A program made the position numbers and the translations under genes. Of a stretch of 9,463 nt of DNA, positions 1-6,517 are shown piece after piece. The stretch lies in NCBI GenBank assembly GCA_903932385.1, contig CAIZGA010000163.1, positions 1 to 9,463 on the forward strand, in the 5' to 3' direction. Each line of letters begins with the position of its first letter. Position 1 is the stretch's first letter. The notes under the pieces are model-generated. The model was not told the DNA's origin. It did not search any database and saw only the letters and a program-made list of their open reading frames with translations. The stretch is from an uncultured Acidobacteriota bacterium. Its GTDB lineage: Bacteria > Acidobacteriota > Terriglobia > Terriglobales > Acidobacteriaceae.

Positions 1-633
1 GATTTTTCTCCGCAGGTGAAGCAGGCAATCAGCCAGACCAGCTACGACGACGCCTTCAAAATTGCGTGGGAAGCACAACGCTTCTGGGAACGCGACAACA
101 ATATCTACGGCGGCATCTCCTGGATCACCGACAACGCGCCGCCGGAGTGGTGGCTTAGCAACGATCCCATCAGCCTCATCTGGTATCCCAGCGGCCATCT
201 CTTCAGCGAGACCGGCGTTCTCATCGGTGGCTACGCTGTCGAAAATAAATCGCCGCTGTCCAAACTCAACACCATCCAAAAGAAACTCGATGCCTCGCGC
301 CTCGCAATCGAGCGTCTCCATCCCGGCCGGGGCAAAGAGCTCGACAAGCCGATTTATATCAACTGGGGCCGCATTCCTTTCAATGAAGGTTCATGGGTCA
401 GCGATGCGACGCCAGCTGCATCACAACTGCGTTCTATCGATTACTACAAAGGCCCGTACAACCAGTTGATTCAACCCGACGGCCCATTCTTTTTCGTCGG
501 AGATCACTGCAGTCACATCATCGGCTGGCAGGAAGGTGCAGCCTTGTCCTCGCTGCGCGCCATCCAGCAACTGGGCGAGCAGACAAAGGCCGCATCGCTG
601 CGCGCAGGCAGCTCGCAGAAATCAACGGTGTAG
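1..633 (+). CDS. Flavin monoamine oxidase family protein, C-terminal part (5' end outside window)
   Basis: This is the last ~210 residues of an FAD-dependent amine oxidase (L-amino-acid oxidase/monoamine oxidase type), which oxidises an amine or amino acid to the imine with release of H2O2. The frame is open from base 1, so the gene starts upstream; the GTG at 16 is internal. Counting from that GTG, the FAD-side C-terminal motif is clear: FFFVGDHCS at about 158-166, then GWQEGA at 170-175, which matches the family pattern [FA]GE/DH-x-S...GW-x-EGA where the isoalloxazine ring is held. A substrate-domain segment INWGRIPFNEGSW lies at about 115-127. No covalent-flavin cysteine can be assigned. 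It is convergent with the aminotransferase gene, with only 44 bp between stops and no clear terminator hairpin. The substrate cannot be told from this fragment, and a Tat or Sec signal would lie in the missing N-terminus. Family assignment is confident; function within the family is not. Confidence 0.85.
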   Translation, partial: DFSPQVKQAISQTSYDDAFKIAWEAQRFWERDNNIYGGISWITDNAPPEWWLSNDPISLIWYPSGHLFSETGVLIGGYAVENKSPLSKLNTIQKKLDASRLAIERLHPGRGKELDKPIYINWGRIPFNEGSWVSDATPAASQLRSIDYYKGPYNQLIQPDGPFFFVGDHCSHIIGWQEGAALSSLRAIQQLGEQTKAASLRAGSSQKSTV

Positions 634-677
634 GGATTGCGAAAATATCCGCGTGGGCTTCTATCGGTGGATGGCCG

Positions 678-1871
678 CTATACCAGCGACTTCGGCTTGG
701 CCTGCATCGCCTGATGGAATGCTGTTTTAAATAAATCCATCTCGCCCTGCGTGCCAATGCTCACCCGCACGTACGTGGGCATCGCTGGCCACACGCGCCC
801 GATGTAAATACTCTTCTCCTGCAGTGCCTGCACAATTTCCTGTCCGGGCCGTTTAGTGTCAATCATGCAGCAGTTCGTGCTTGAAGGAACATAGCCGTAC
901 TGGTTCGCCTTCAGCCAATCAAAAAGGTTCTGGCGAATATCCGCAAAAAACTTCTTGCGCCGCGGCACCAGATTTTCATCCAGCAGGCTCACGCGTCCGG
1001 CGGCTGAAGAAGTAATCGGCATGGCGTTGATGCCATACGCCGCCAGCTTCGCCAGCAGGTCCGGCCGAGCAATGGCCAAACCGCAGCGAATGCCGGCCAT
1101 GCCATATATTTTCGAGAAGCTGCGCAGAACAATCACGTCCTTGTCCGCCACAACTTTATCAATCATGCTGCGCGCATCGCTCAGGTGAATGTAGGCTTCA
1201 TCGACCAAAATCACGGAACCCTTCGGCTTGTTTTCCAATAGCCATGCAATGTCTTCGTAGCTGGTCACCGTGCCGGTAGGGTTGTTCGGGTTGCAGACGT
1301 ACACCAGCCCCGCCTTCGGGTCGGCGCTGGCCATCGCCTTCACATCGTGCGAGTAGTCATCGCGCAGCCGCACCATCTTCACCGGCGCATCCACCAGCCT
1401 CGCCGCGCACGAACCCGCTTCGAAGGTCGGGTCGGCGCTCACATATCCATGAGCCGGGGAACAAAAAGCCAGCCCCGCAAAATGCAGCGGCTCGCTCGAC
1501 CCCGCATAGACCGATACATATTCCGGCTTCAATCCATTTTGTTTCGCAAAGAGTTGTGCCAGCTGTGCCGCTTCGCCGTCAACGTCGTACCGCCCGCCTT
1601 TGGCGGCAATCTCCGCAATCGCATTGCGCGCGGCGCGGCTCGGCCCCAGTGGGCTCTCATTTGCATTCAGCAGAACAGCATTGCTCGGTAAAGAGGGAAT
1701 ACTCAGGTCTTCGCCGGAGCCGTCAATCGCAGTTTGCGACCAGGCAAAATCATGCTCCGTCATTACGGCCAGAAAACTACCTGCGCCGACGGCCTTCATA
1801 AAATTCCGTCGCGAAAATACGCTCGAAGTCATTTCGTTTTGAATCAGCTTGCCTGGGTTGCGGATAGTCAT
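678..1871 (-). CDS. Tat-signal HisC-like PLP-dependent aminotransferase
   Basis: This is a fold-type I (class II) aminotransferase of the histidinol-phosphate aminotransferase family, 397 residues from the chosen ATG. Visible motifs are NANESPLGP (69-77), CNPNNPTG (193-200), DEAY (224-227) and SFSKIYGMAGIRCG (251-264), whose Lys254 should carry PLP; Arg369 in YVRVSIGT should bind the substrate carboxylate. The N-terminus has SRRNFMK (20-26) followed by a weakly hydrophobic stretch, a twin-arginine signal, so the folded holoenzyme is probably exported to the periplasm; that is unusual for a histidine-biosynthesis enzyme. I start at ATG 1871 because GGGAGAGG lies 7 nt upstream. The frame is open further upstream, but that overlaps the heme A synthase gene. 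An alternative ATG at 1832 gives a more typical short Tat n-region but has no ribosome site. It follows ctaA after 37 bp, so the two are probably co-transcribed. The amino-group donor and acceptor are unknown, and a role in histidine synthesis is doubtful given export and the absence of his genes nearby. Confidence 0.88.
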   Translation of the reverse strand: MTIRNPGKLIQNEMTSSVFSRRNFMKAVGAGSFLAVMTEHDFAWSQTAIDGSGEDLSIPSLPSNAVLLNANESPLGPSRAARNAIAEIAAKGGRYDVDGEAAQLAQLFAKQNGLKPEYVSVYAGSSEPLHFAGLAFCSPAHGYVSADPTFEAGSCAARLVDAPVKMVRLRDDYSHDVKAMASADPKAGLVYVCNPNNPTGTVTSYEDIAWLLENKPKGSVILVDEAYIHLSDARSMIDKVVADKDVIVLRSFSKIYGMAGIRCGLAIARPDLLAKLAAYGINAMPITSSAAGRVSLLDENLVPRRKKFFADIRQNLFDWLKANQYGYVPSSTNCCMIDTKRPGQEIVQALQEKSIYIGRVWPAMPTYVRVSIGTQGEMDLFKTAFHQAMQAKPKSLV

Positions 1872-1878
1872 AGTGTGG

Positions 1879-1886
1879 CCTCTCCC
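1879..1886 (-). promoter_or_regulatory. Ribosome binding site of the Tat-aminotransferase gene
   Basis: On the minus strand this reads GGGAGAGG, 7 nt before the ATG at 1871. It decides that start over the in-frame codons further upstream, which lie inside ctaA, and over the downstream ATG at 1832. Confidence 0.6.
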
Positions 1887-1908
1887 GCAAGGCATGTACT
1901 GCTTTGAT

Positions 1909-2901
1909 TTATGCTGCTGTATCGCTGCGTTCTGTCTGTGGAGCGGCAACACCCGCCACCAGCAGCACCAGACAAATCCAGAACAAGTCTGCGCCAAAAA
2001 GATGCAGCACTTGCAGCGTGACCGGCGCATTGGCAATGATGTCCAACAGACCTACAGCAAACTGGAAGCACAGCATGAAGATAACAATTCCGCTGAAGAC
2101 GCGGTTCTTGCGTACGGCAAAACTGGTGCCTGCAGTCGTCAGTGCGCGAATCGTCACCCAGAAAACAAATGCCGCTGCCACCATCGCCAGTGCCGGATGT
2201 GTCCAGCGCAACCGCACCAACGCCGGGCTGCTGGAAAGAAAGTCCTGCTGCACGGCCATCGCCAGATTTGGAATCGGAAACAGCGTATCGCCCAGCGCCG
2301 CCATCGATCCGCTCACGCAAACCACCAGCGTAGAGATCATGCCAATCAGCAGCCACGTCGCTTCCTTCGTGCTCACGGCAATCTTTGCTTTGTCCTGGTT
2401 GTGCGTCAGCAATCCGGTCGTCAACGCCATCGCGCCCAGCATCAGCATCGTGTTGGTCAGGTGGATGGCCAGCACAATCACGCGTCCGGTCGAGTGGTTG
2501 TCGCCTGTGTAACCCAGCTTCACCAGCACCATGCCCAGCAGCGCTTCAATCACAGCAAACAGCAGCGAGTAGGCAGCCATCGTTCTCGCCAGGTGCCACG
2601 GTGCAGATTTCCGCGTCGCCAGCCTCGTCCAAACCAGTTGCAGGATGATGGCAATAAATCCCACGCCCACCGATGCACGGTGCCAGAACTCAATCTGCAT
2701 ATGTACGTGGTTCGTCAGGTCGGGCACCACCACGCCATTGCACAGCGGCCAATGGTTGCCGCAGCCGTTGCCGGAGTTGGTCGCACGCACCACCACGCCC
2801 CACAAAATCACCGCGACGTTGAACAGCAGCGTGAACCACGAGAACACTACCAGTGTCTTTGGTATGCCCACGCGCTTTTCTGCCATAGTCAGGCTAGTCA
2901 T
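1909..2901 (-). CDS. ctaA: Heme A synthase (COX15/CtaA family)
   Basis: Integral membrane enzyme that oxidises the C8 methyl of heme O to the formyl of heme A, the cofactor of aa3-type cytochrome oxidase. The protein is about 330 residues with roughly eight hydrophobic segments. Numbered from the TTG codon at 2907, the expected residues are: the EFWHRASVG motif with Glu73 and His76; His149 in VLAIHLTN; His237 in WTHPAL; and His302 in LQVLHLFG, the four family histidines. A cysteine pair, Cys49 and Cys56, sits in the first outer loop (NGCGNHWPLCNG), as in CtaA proteins with the loop disulfide. The start is uncertain: TTG 2907, ATG 2901 and ATG 2886 are all in frame and none has a strong ribosome site; I choose the first ATG. 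It lies 55 bp after proC and 37 bp before the aminotransferase, all on the same strand. No oxidase subunit or heme O synthase gene is visible here. Confidence 0.92.
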   Translation of the reverse strand: MTSLTMAEKRVGIPKTLVVFSWFTLLFNVAVILWGVVVRATNSGNGCGNHWPLCNGVVVPDLTNHVHMQIEFWHRASVGVGFIAIILQLVWTRLATRKSAPWHLARTMAAYSLLFAVIEALLGMVLVKLGYTGDNHSTGRVIVLAIHLTNTMLMLGAMALTTGLLTHNQDKAKIAVSTKEATWLLIGMISTLVVCVSGSMAALGDTLFPIPNLAMAVQQDFLSSSPALVRLRWTHPALAMVAAAFVFWVTIRALTTAGTSFAVRKNRVFSGIVIFMLCFQFAVGLLDIIANAPVTLQVLHLFGADLFWICLVLLVAGVAAPQTERSDTAA

Positions 2902-2956
2902 TTGCAACCAGTGTACTGCGATTGTTTAAATTCTCGAACAGATTTCAATACCGCAA

Positions 2957-3826
2957 TTATCCGTTCGCCAACTCTTTGGCGCGTTGCGTTGCCCGCTTCA
3001 CTGCCTTGATCAGCGTCACACGCAGCCCGCCTGCTTCCAGCTCCAGAATGCCATCCACTGTGCATCCGGCCGGGGTCGTCACCGCGTCCTTCAGCAGTGC
3101 GGGATGATAGCCCGTCTCCAGCACCATCTTCGCCGAACCGAAGGCCGTCTGTGCCGCCAGCAGCGTGGCCACATCGCGCGGCAGTCCCACGTTCACGCCC
3201 GCTTCTGCAAGCGCTTCAATGATGATGTAGAAAAACGCCGGTCCCGAGCCGGAAAGTCCGGTCACCGCGTCCATGTGCTTCTCATCCACAATCACCGTGC
3301 GTCCCAGCGTGGCAAATAGCTTCTCTGCAATCGCCAACTGCTCGTCGCTTACAAACTGTCCGCGGCAAAGCGCAGTTATGCCCACGCCCAGCAGCGCCGG
3401 TGTATTCGGCATCGCGCGTACCGTCGGTATCTGCAACTGCGCGGCCTCTTCAATCGCCGAGGTCTTCACCGATGCGGCAAATGAGAGCAGCAGCTTCTTC
3501 TTGTTCAGCGCCGGTCGAATCTGCGCCACCAGGTCCGCCACCTGCGTCGGTTTCACGCCCAGCAGAATCACGTCCGCCTGCTTGGCCGCTTCCAGGTTCT
3601 CCGTGCTCACCTGCACGCCGTACTGCGCAGATAGTGCCAACGCGCGTTCCGGGTGGCTCACTGTGGCAAACAAGTGGTCGGCGGAGATGAGGTTGTTCTT
3701 CAAAAATCCATGCAGCAGGATGCCGCCCATCTTGCCCGTGCCCAGTATGGCCACTTTCAAGTCAGGCAGCAGGGCAGGTGCCTTGGCCGCTTCGTAATTC
3801 ACTTTTTCTGTCGCTGTCTCAGTCAT
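2957..3826 (-). CDS. proC: Pyrroline-5-carboxylate reductase
   Basis: Cytosolic enzyme for the last step of proline synthesis, the NAD(P)H-dependent reduction of 1-pyrroline-5-carboxylate to L-proline. From the chosen ATG it has 289 residues, slightly more than the usual ~270 because of a ~22-residue N-terminal extension before the Rossmann strand. Visible motifs are ILGTGKMGG (27-35) for the dinucleotide, VKP (91-93), RAMPNTPALLG (137-147) and SGSGPAFFY (192-200). The C-terminal family signature lies at about 244-266, including TTPAGCTVDGI. The ATG at 3850 would add eight residues, but a purine-rich GCGGAA stretch precedes ATG 3826, so I prefer 3826. It lies 55 bp downstream of the DUF885 gene and 55 bp upstream of ctaA on the same strand, with no terminator seen on either side, so read-through transcription is likely. 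Confidence 0.94.
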   Translation of the reverse strand: MTETATEKVNYEAAKAPALLPDLKVAILGTGKMGGILLHGFLKNNLISADHLFATVSHPERALALSAQYGVQVSTENLEAAKQADVILLGVKPTQVADLVAQIRPALNKKKLLLSFAASVKTSAIEEAAQLQIPTVRAMPNTPALLGVGITALCRGQFVSDEQLAIAEKLFATLGRTVIVDEKHMDAVTGLSGSGPAFFYIIIEALAEAGVNVGLPRDVATLLAAQTAFGSAKMVLETGYHPALLKDAVTTPAGCTVDGILELEAGGLRVTLIKAVKRATQRAKELANG

Positions 3827-3881
3827 GTTTTTTCCGCAAAACTTCTGCATCCAGATTAACAGAGTTTCGCCCCGTTCGGCT

Positions 3882-5729
3882 TTATTGTCCCTTTGCCGTT
3901 CCGCCGGCCTTCACCTGGGCAATCCACGCATCCACCTGTTGCTCCAGCAAGTCCATCGGCAACGCGCCCGAATCAATCACCGTGTCGTGGAATCCGCGAA
4001 TGTCGAACTTGTCGCCCAACTCTTTCTGCGCCTTGTCACGCATCTGCAGAATCGACAGTTGTCCAATCTTGTATCCCAGAGCCTGCCCCGGCCACGCAAT
4101 GTAACGGTCCACTTCCGACTGCACATTCGTCTCGTCAATGTTCGAGTGCTGATGGAAATAATCCACCATCTGCTGCCGAGTCCAATGTTTGTAATGCACG
4201 CCGGTATCCACTACCAGTCGGATTGCGCGCCACATGTCGGCCTCAATATGTCCGTAGTCGGAATACGGGTCCTTGTAGAAACCCACTTCCTTGCCCAACC
4301 GTTCGCTATAGAGCGCCCAGCCTTCGGTGTACGCCGTGTAATACGTATAGCTGCGGAAAGTCGGCAGCCCGGTCAACTCCTGCGCAATCGAAATCTGCAG
4401 GTGATGTCCCGGCACGCCCTCGTGATACGCCACCGTCTCCACATCCGGCCGCAACCGCTTGGCAAAGTTGTACAGGTTCACATTCACGCGTCCTGGGCGA
4501 CTGCCATCCGCCGTGCCGCCTTCGTAATCCGCCTGTGCCTGGTTCGGCGCAATAAAGTCCGGCATCGGCACCACTTCCAGCTTCGCCTTAGGCAACCGGC
4601 CAAACAATTCCGGCAACTTCAATTCCATGTCGGCAATGTGGCCCTTGTACGTGTTCAGCAAATCATCGGTAGATGCGAAGTGTTGCTTCGGGTCCGCCAG
4701 CAACGCCGTGTTGAAGCTCTTCAAATCCGCATAGCCCAGCTTGTGAATGATGGCCAGCATCTGCAGTTCATCATCCGCCACTTCCTTCAGCCCAATCTGG
4801 AAGACATCCTCCGGCGACAAATCCAGCGTCGTACTTTCTTTCACGCGATACGCGTAATACGCATCGCCATCCGGCAGCGCCCAGATGCCCGGCTCCGCGC
4901 GTCCCGCCGGCACATACTGCCGAGAGAGAAACTTCGACAGCCGACCATACGTCGGCAGCACATCGCTGATAATGGCTTTCAGGATTTCATCGTGCAGCCG
5001 CTTCTGTTCCGCGGCAGAAAAACTCTTCGGCATCTGCTTCAGCGGCAACGCAAACGGGCAGTCTTCCGCCTTTGCGTTGGCAATCTTGTCCACCTGCCCC
5101 TGCACTTTTTCCAGGATGTATTTCGGCGGCACGCGTTTCGCGTCCATGCCCAGCATCATGTTGGTCATCAATTGCAAAAACACGCGAGGGAACTGGTGCA
5201 GCCTCGAGATGTAATCGTCATAGTCCTTCACTGTTTTGAAGTCCCACTCCGTCACCGCCCGCGGCAGGTCCACATGCTCGCCATAAAACTGCGTCATCGG
5301 CATCTGCCACGGCTTGAAGCGTGCGCCTTCAATGTTGTCCGTCAGGTCATGCACCATGATGGCTTTGGAGAGCTGCTCCTGGCTGCTCAATCCCGTCACA
5401 TCAATCGCCGCCAACCGTTCCAGATATCCGCGGTCCAGCTCAATATTGTGGTTGTAGGCCTCCACCGACTGGTCGTCCAGTTGGTCGTTGTACCGCTTGT
5501 CGCCAATGCTCGAGGCAAACTCCGGCGATGCCTTCAACTCGCTCTGCCATATCTCGTCAAACAAATCATTCAGCGCCTTGCGCCGCGCTTCCACACTCGT
5601 CGACGGCGTCATCGTCACCGAGGCAGACGCCATCGTTGCCGGCTTCACCTTCATCTGCGCAGTGCAGGGAATCGTGGTTAGCAGCATCGCTGCGGCAGCT
5701 GTGGCAACGGTCATTGTCATCTTGTTCAT
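3882..5729 (-). CDS. Secreted DUF885 protein, putative metallopeptidase-like
   Basis: A 615-residue protein of the DUF885 family (PF05960), whose members are large exported proteins with gluzincin-like zinc motifs; the exact reaction is not established. The N-terminus, MNKM then a hydrophobic run to about residue 22 and CTAQ, fits a Sec signal peptide cleaved near Ala24-Gln25. The Cys context TIPC does not fit a lipobox, so it is probably soluble in the periplasm or outside the cell. The family motifs lie in the second half: HEGVPGHH (436-443), a likely zinc site; YTEGWALYSERL (467-478), which should supply the distal glutamate; DTGVHYKHW (508-516); and RYIAWPGQALGYKIG (542-556). The start at 5729 is chosen because GGAG lies 9 nt upstream; ATG 5744 and the longer reading back to 5822 have weaker support. 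It is first in a minus-strand series leading into proC. No key residue appears missing. Confidence 0.9.
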   Translation of the reverse strand: MNKMTMTVATAAAAMLLTTIPCTAQMKVKPATMASASVTMTPSTSVEARRKALNDLFDEIWQSELKASPEFASSIGDKRYNDQLDDQSVEAYNHNIELDRGYLERLAAIDVTGLSSQEQLSKAIMVHDLTDNIEGARFKPWQMPMTQFYGEHVDLPRAVTEWDFKTVKDYDDYISRLHQFPRVFLQLMTNMMLGMDAKRVPPKYILEKVQGQVDKIANAKAEDCPFALPLKQMPKSFSAAEQKRLHDEILKAIISDVLPTYGRLSKFLSRQYVPAGRAEPGIWALPDGDAYYAYRVKESTTLDLSPEDVFQIGLKEVADDELQMLAIIHKLGYADLKSFNTALLADPKQHFASTDDLLNTYKGHIADMELKLPELFGRLPKAKLEVVPMPDFIAPNQAQADYEGGTADGSRPGRVNVNLYNFAKRLRPDVETVAYHEGVPGHHLQISIAQELTGLPTFRSYTYYTAYTEGWALYSERLGKEVGFYKDPYSDYGHIEADMWRAIRLVVDTGVHYKHWTRQQMVDYFHQHSNIDETNVQSEVDRYIAWPGQALGYKIGQLSILQMRDKAQKELGDKFDIRGFHDTVIDSGALPMDLLEQQVDAWIAQVKAGGTAKGQ

Positions 5730-5738
5730 CAGCAGTAA

Positions 5739-5742
5739 CTCC
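5739..5742 (-). promoter_or_regulatory. Ribosome binding site of the DUF885 gene
   Basis: GGAG on the minus strand, 9 nt before ATG 5729. It supports the start that gives a clean Sec signal peptide. It overlaps the alternative ATG at 5744, which would otherwise add only five residues. Confidence 0.5.
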
Positions 5743-5957
5743 ATCTTGAGATGTTTTTCAGTGTATACCTTGGCCGTCACCGCGTTGCCGCTGTCGCATT
5801 TCGCAACACATCGCTGACGCACCTGCCGCGTTCTGAAGCAAAACTCCGCAGTACCTTTGGAACCGTGACCGCACAGTATTTTGCATCATGAAAATCCCTC
5901 CACCAGCCGAGCCCCATCTCACATCACACGGCCTCAATGTCCCAAATCACAAACCTC

Positions 5958-6010
5958 TGTCCGGAATCGAGACACTCTCGCACATTCTCATCGCAACATG
6001 TCGCGAACAT
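5958..6010. promoter_or_regulatory. Candidate upstream activator sites for the sigma-54 promoter
   Basis: Two small inverted repeats lie upstream of the -24/-12 element: TGTC-N9-GACA at 5958-5974, centred about 109 bp before the predicted transcription start, and ATGT-CGCGA-ACAT at 5998-6010, centred about 71 bp before it. A partial direct repeat, TCGCAACAT then TCGCGAACAT, spans 5991-6010. Fis-type activators of sigma-54 usually bind such dyads 70-150 bp upstream. The arms are only 4 bp, so chance is a real alternative. Confidence 0.25.
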
Positions 6011-6048
6011 TACTTTTCCCCGCGCGCAAATTCCAAATTGGGCAAGAG

Positions 6049-6064
6049 TGGCCATGAGATTGCT
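6049..6064 (+). promoter_or_regulatory. Sigma-54 (-24/-12) promoter
   Basis: The sequence TGGC-CATGAGA-TTGCT matches the core of the RpoN consensus TGGCAC-N5-TTGCW with the obligatory 10 bp between the GG at 6050-6051 and the GC at 6062-6063. The predicted transcription start is near 6075, leaving a leader of about 14 nt before ATG 6089, with GGAG inside it. A gene for a sigma-54 activator lies immediately beyond the two small genes this promoter would drive. TGGC-N7-TTGC is expected by chance about once per 65 kb per strand, so finding it at this position in a 360 bp gap is unlikely to be accidental, though not proven. Confidence 0.6.
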
Positions 6065-6076
6065 CTAATCTACTGC

Positions 6077-6080
6077 GGAG
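6077..6080 (+). promoter_or_regulatory. Ribosome binding site of the 77-residue acidic protein
   Basis: GGAG, 8 nt before ATG 6089. It decides this start over the far upstream ATG at 5888, which has no ribosome site and whose reading frame would run across the -24/-12 promoter. Confidence 0.55.
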
Positions 6081-6088
6081 GCAGTCCG

Positions 6089-6322
6089 ATGTTGACAGAG
6101 TTTGAGCACGACCCCGATGCAGATTTCACAACTGAGCACGAGACACAAATTTCCATGGAGCAAGCCAGCGCGCAGATTGAAGCGGAGCTCATCGCCGTGG
6201 GCGACGCATGGTTCATTTCCTTCGCGCAGCAAACCGTAGATCGCATGCTTATCCGCTACGGCATTGAGACCGTTGCGGATGACGAGAACAATCCCGGCCC
6301 ATCGCTCAGCCTGGCTGCATAG
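6089..6322 (+). CDS. Small acidic protein of unknown function (77 aa)
   Basis: I do not recognise this protein. From ATG 6089 it has 77 residues, 16 of them Asp or Glu against two Arg and no Lys, so it is strongly acidic and probably cytosolic; no signal peptide, membrane segment or cysteine is present. The acidic N-terminus (residues 4-18) is followed by a likely amphipathic helical region, about 20-58 (including ISMEQASAQIEAELIAVGD and FAQQTVDRMLIRYGI), then a short Pro/Ser-rich tail. The start rests on GGAG 8 nt upstream and on a sigma-54-type promoter 26 bp upstream; extending the frame to ATG 5888 would give 144 residues but overlaps the promoter. A second small gene follows after 24 bp, so the two probably form an operon controlled by the nearby convergent activator. 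The function is unknown; a partner-binding or regulatory role is only a guess. Confidence 0.6.
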   Translation: MLTEFEHDPDADFTTEHETQISMEQASAQIEAELIAVGDAWFISFAQQTVDRMLIRYGIETVADDENNPGPSLSLAA

Positions 6323-6336
6323 TTTTTCAATTAATC

Positions 6337-6341
6337 AGGAG
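6337..6341 (+). promoter_or_regulatory. Ribosome binding site of the 56-residue small protein
   Basis: AGGAG, 5 nt before ATG 6347. The nearer ATG at 6343 opens only a 16-codon frame, so spacing and frame length both favour 6347. Confidence 0.5.
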
Positions 6342-6346
6342 TATGA

Positions 6347-6517
6347 ATGATTCAGGAATTCTCAGAGGCTCTGCAGCAATACTTCAATCATGATGCTGTT
6401 GTCATGGCGCGTCAGACTTTCTTGGCCACAATAAATAATTATCCCTGCCTGCTTGCGCTCGTTATCTGGATGATTTCGATTTTGATATATATGTATCCAA
6501 CATCCGATAGAGCGTAG
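6347..6517 (+). CDS. Small single-helix membrane protein of unknown function (56 aa)
   Basis: A 56-codon frame from ATG 6347 to TAG 6515-6517, with AGGAG 5 nt upstream. The first ~30 residues are polar with an amphipathic look (MIQEFSEALQQYFNHDAVV...). Residues about 33-50 (PCLLALVIWMISILIYMY) form one strongly hydrophobic segment, then a six-residue tail. I would predict a single-pass inner-membrane protein. It starts 24 bp after the 77-residue gene and is probably co-transcribed from the sigma-54 promoter. Its last 56 bases overlap, tail to tail, the 3' end of the convergent activator gene, so the part encoding most of the hydrophobic segment also encodes the activator's C-terminus on the other strand; part of its sequence may therefore be constrained by that gene. 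I know no homologue. Being short, it could be a chance frame, but the ribosome site, spacing and helix argue for a real gene. Confidence 0.45.
   Translation: MIQEFSEALQQYFNHDAVVMARQTFLATINNYPCLLALVIWMISILIYMYPTSDRA

Larger units (their letters stand above)
5730..6088. other. Divergent intergenic region between the DUF885 gene and the small acidic protein gene
   Basis: About 360 bp without a convincing gene. The DUF885 frame and the frame of the 77-residue protein both stay open here (to 5822 and back to 5888), but the added residues do not look protein-like, lack ribosome sites and would cover promoter elements. On the + strand it holds a -24/-12 promoter at 6049-6064 and two short inverted repeats upstream that could be activator sites. 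For the minus strand only a weak -10-like TATACA near 5760-5766 is seen, with no good -35. Confidence 0.6.

Noticed and set aside
634..677. Possible bidirectional terminator between the convergent amine oxidase and aminotransferase genes
   Set aside because: I found no stem of useful length followed by a T run in these 44 bases.
1872..2036. Upstream extension of the Tat-aminotransferase frame to 2036
   Set aside because: It would overlap the ctaA coding end, gives Cys/Trp/Arg-rich residues unlike a protein N-terminus, and would bury the twin-arginine motif about 75 residues inside.
1849..3009. A 386-codon open frame on the + strand opposite ctaA
   Set aside because: Low-complexity His/Gln/Arg-rich translation, no ribosome site, and complete overlap with an unambiguous heme A synthase.
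3825..5681. A 618-codon open frame on the + strand opposite the DUF885 gene
   Set aside because: Its translation is rich in His, Arg, Gln and Leu with no recognisable domain, and it lies wholly over a clear family gene; it is a codon-bias shadow.
5888..6088. N-terminal extension of the small acidic protein back to ATG 5888 (144 residues)
   Set aside because: No ribosome site at 5888, the added residues do not resemble a folded protein, and the extension covers the -24/-12 promoter; ATG 6089 has GGAG at good spacing.
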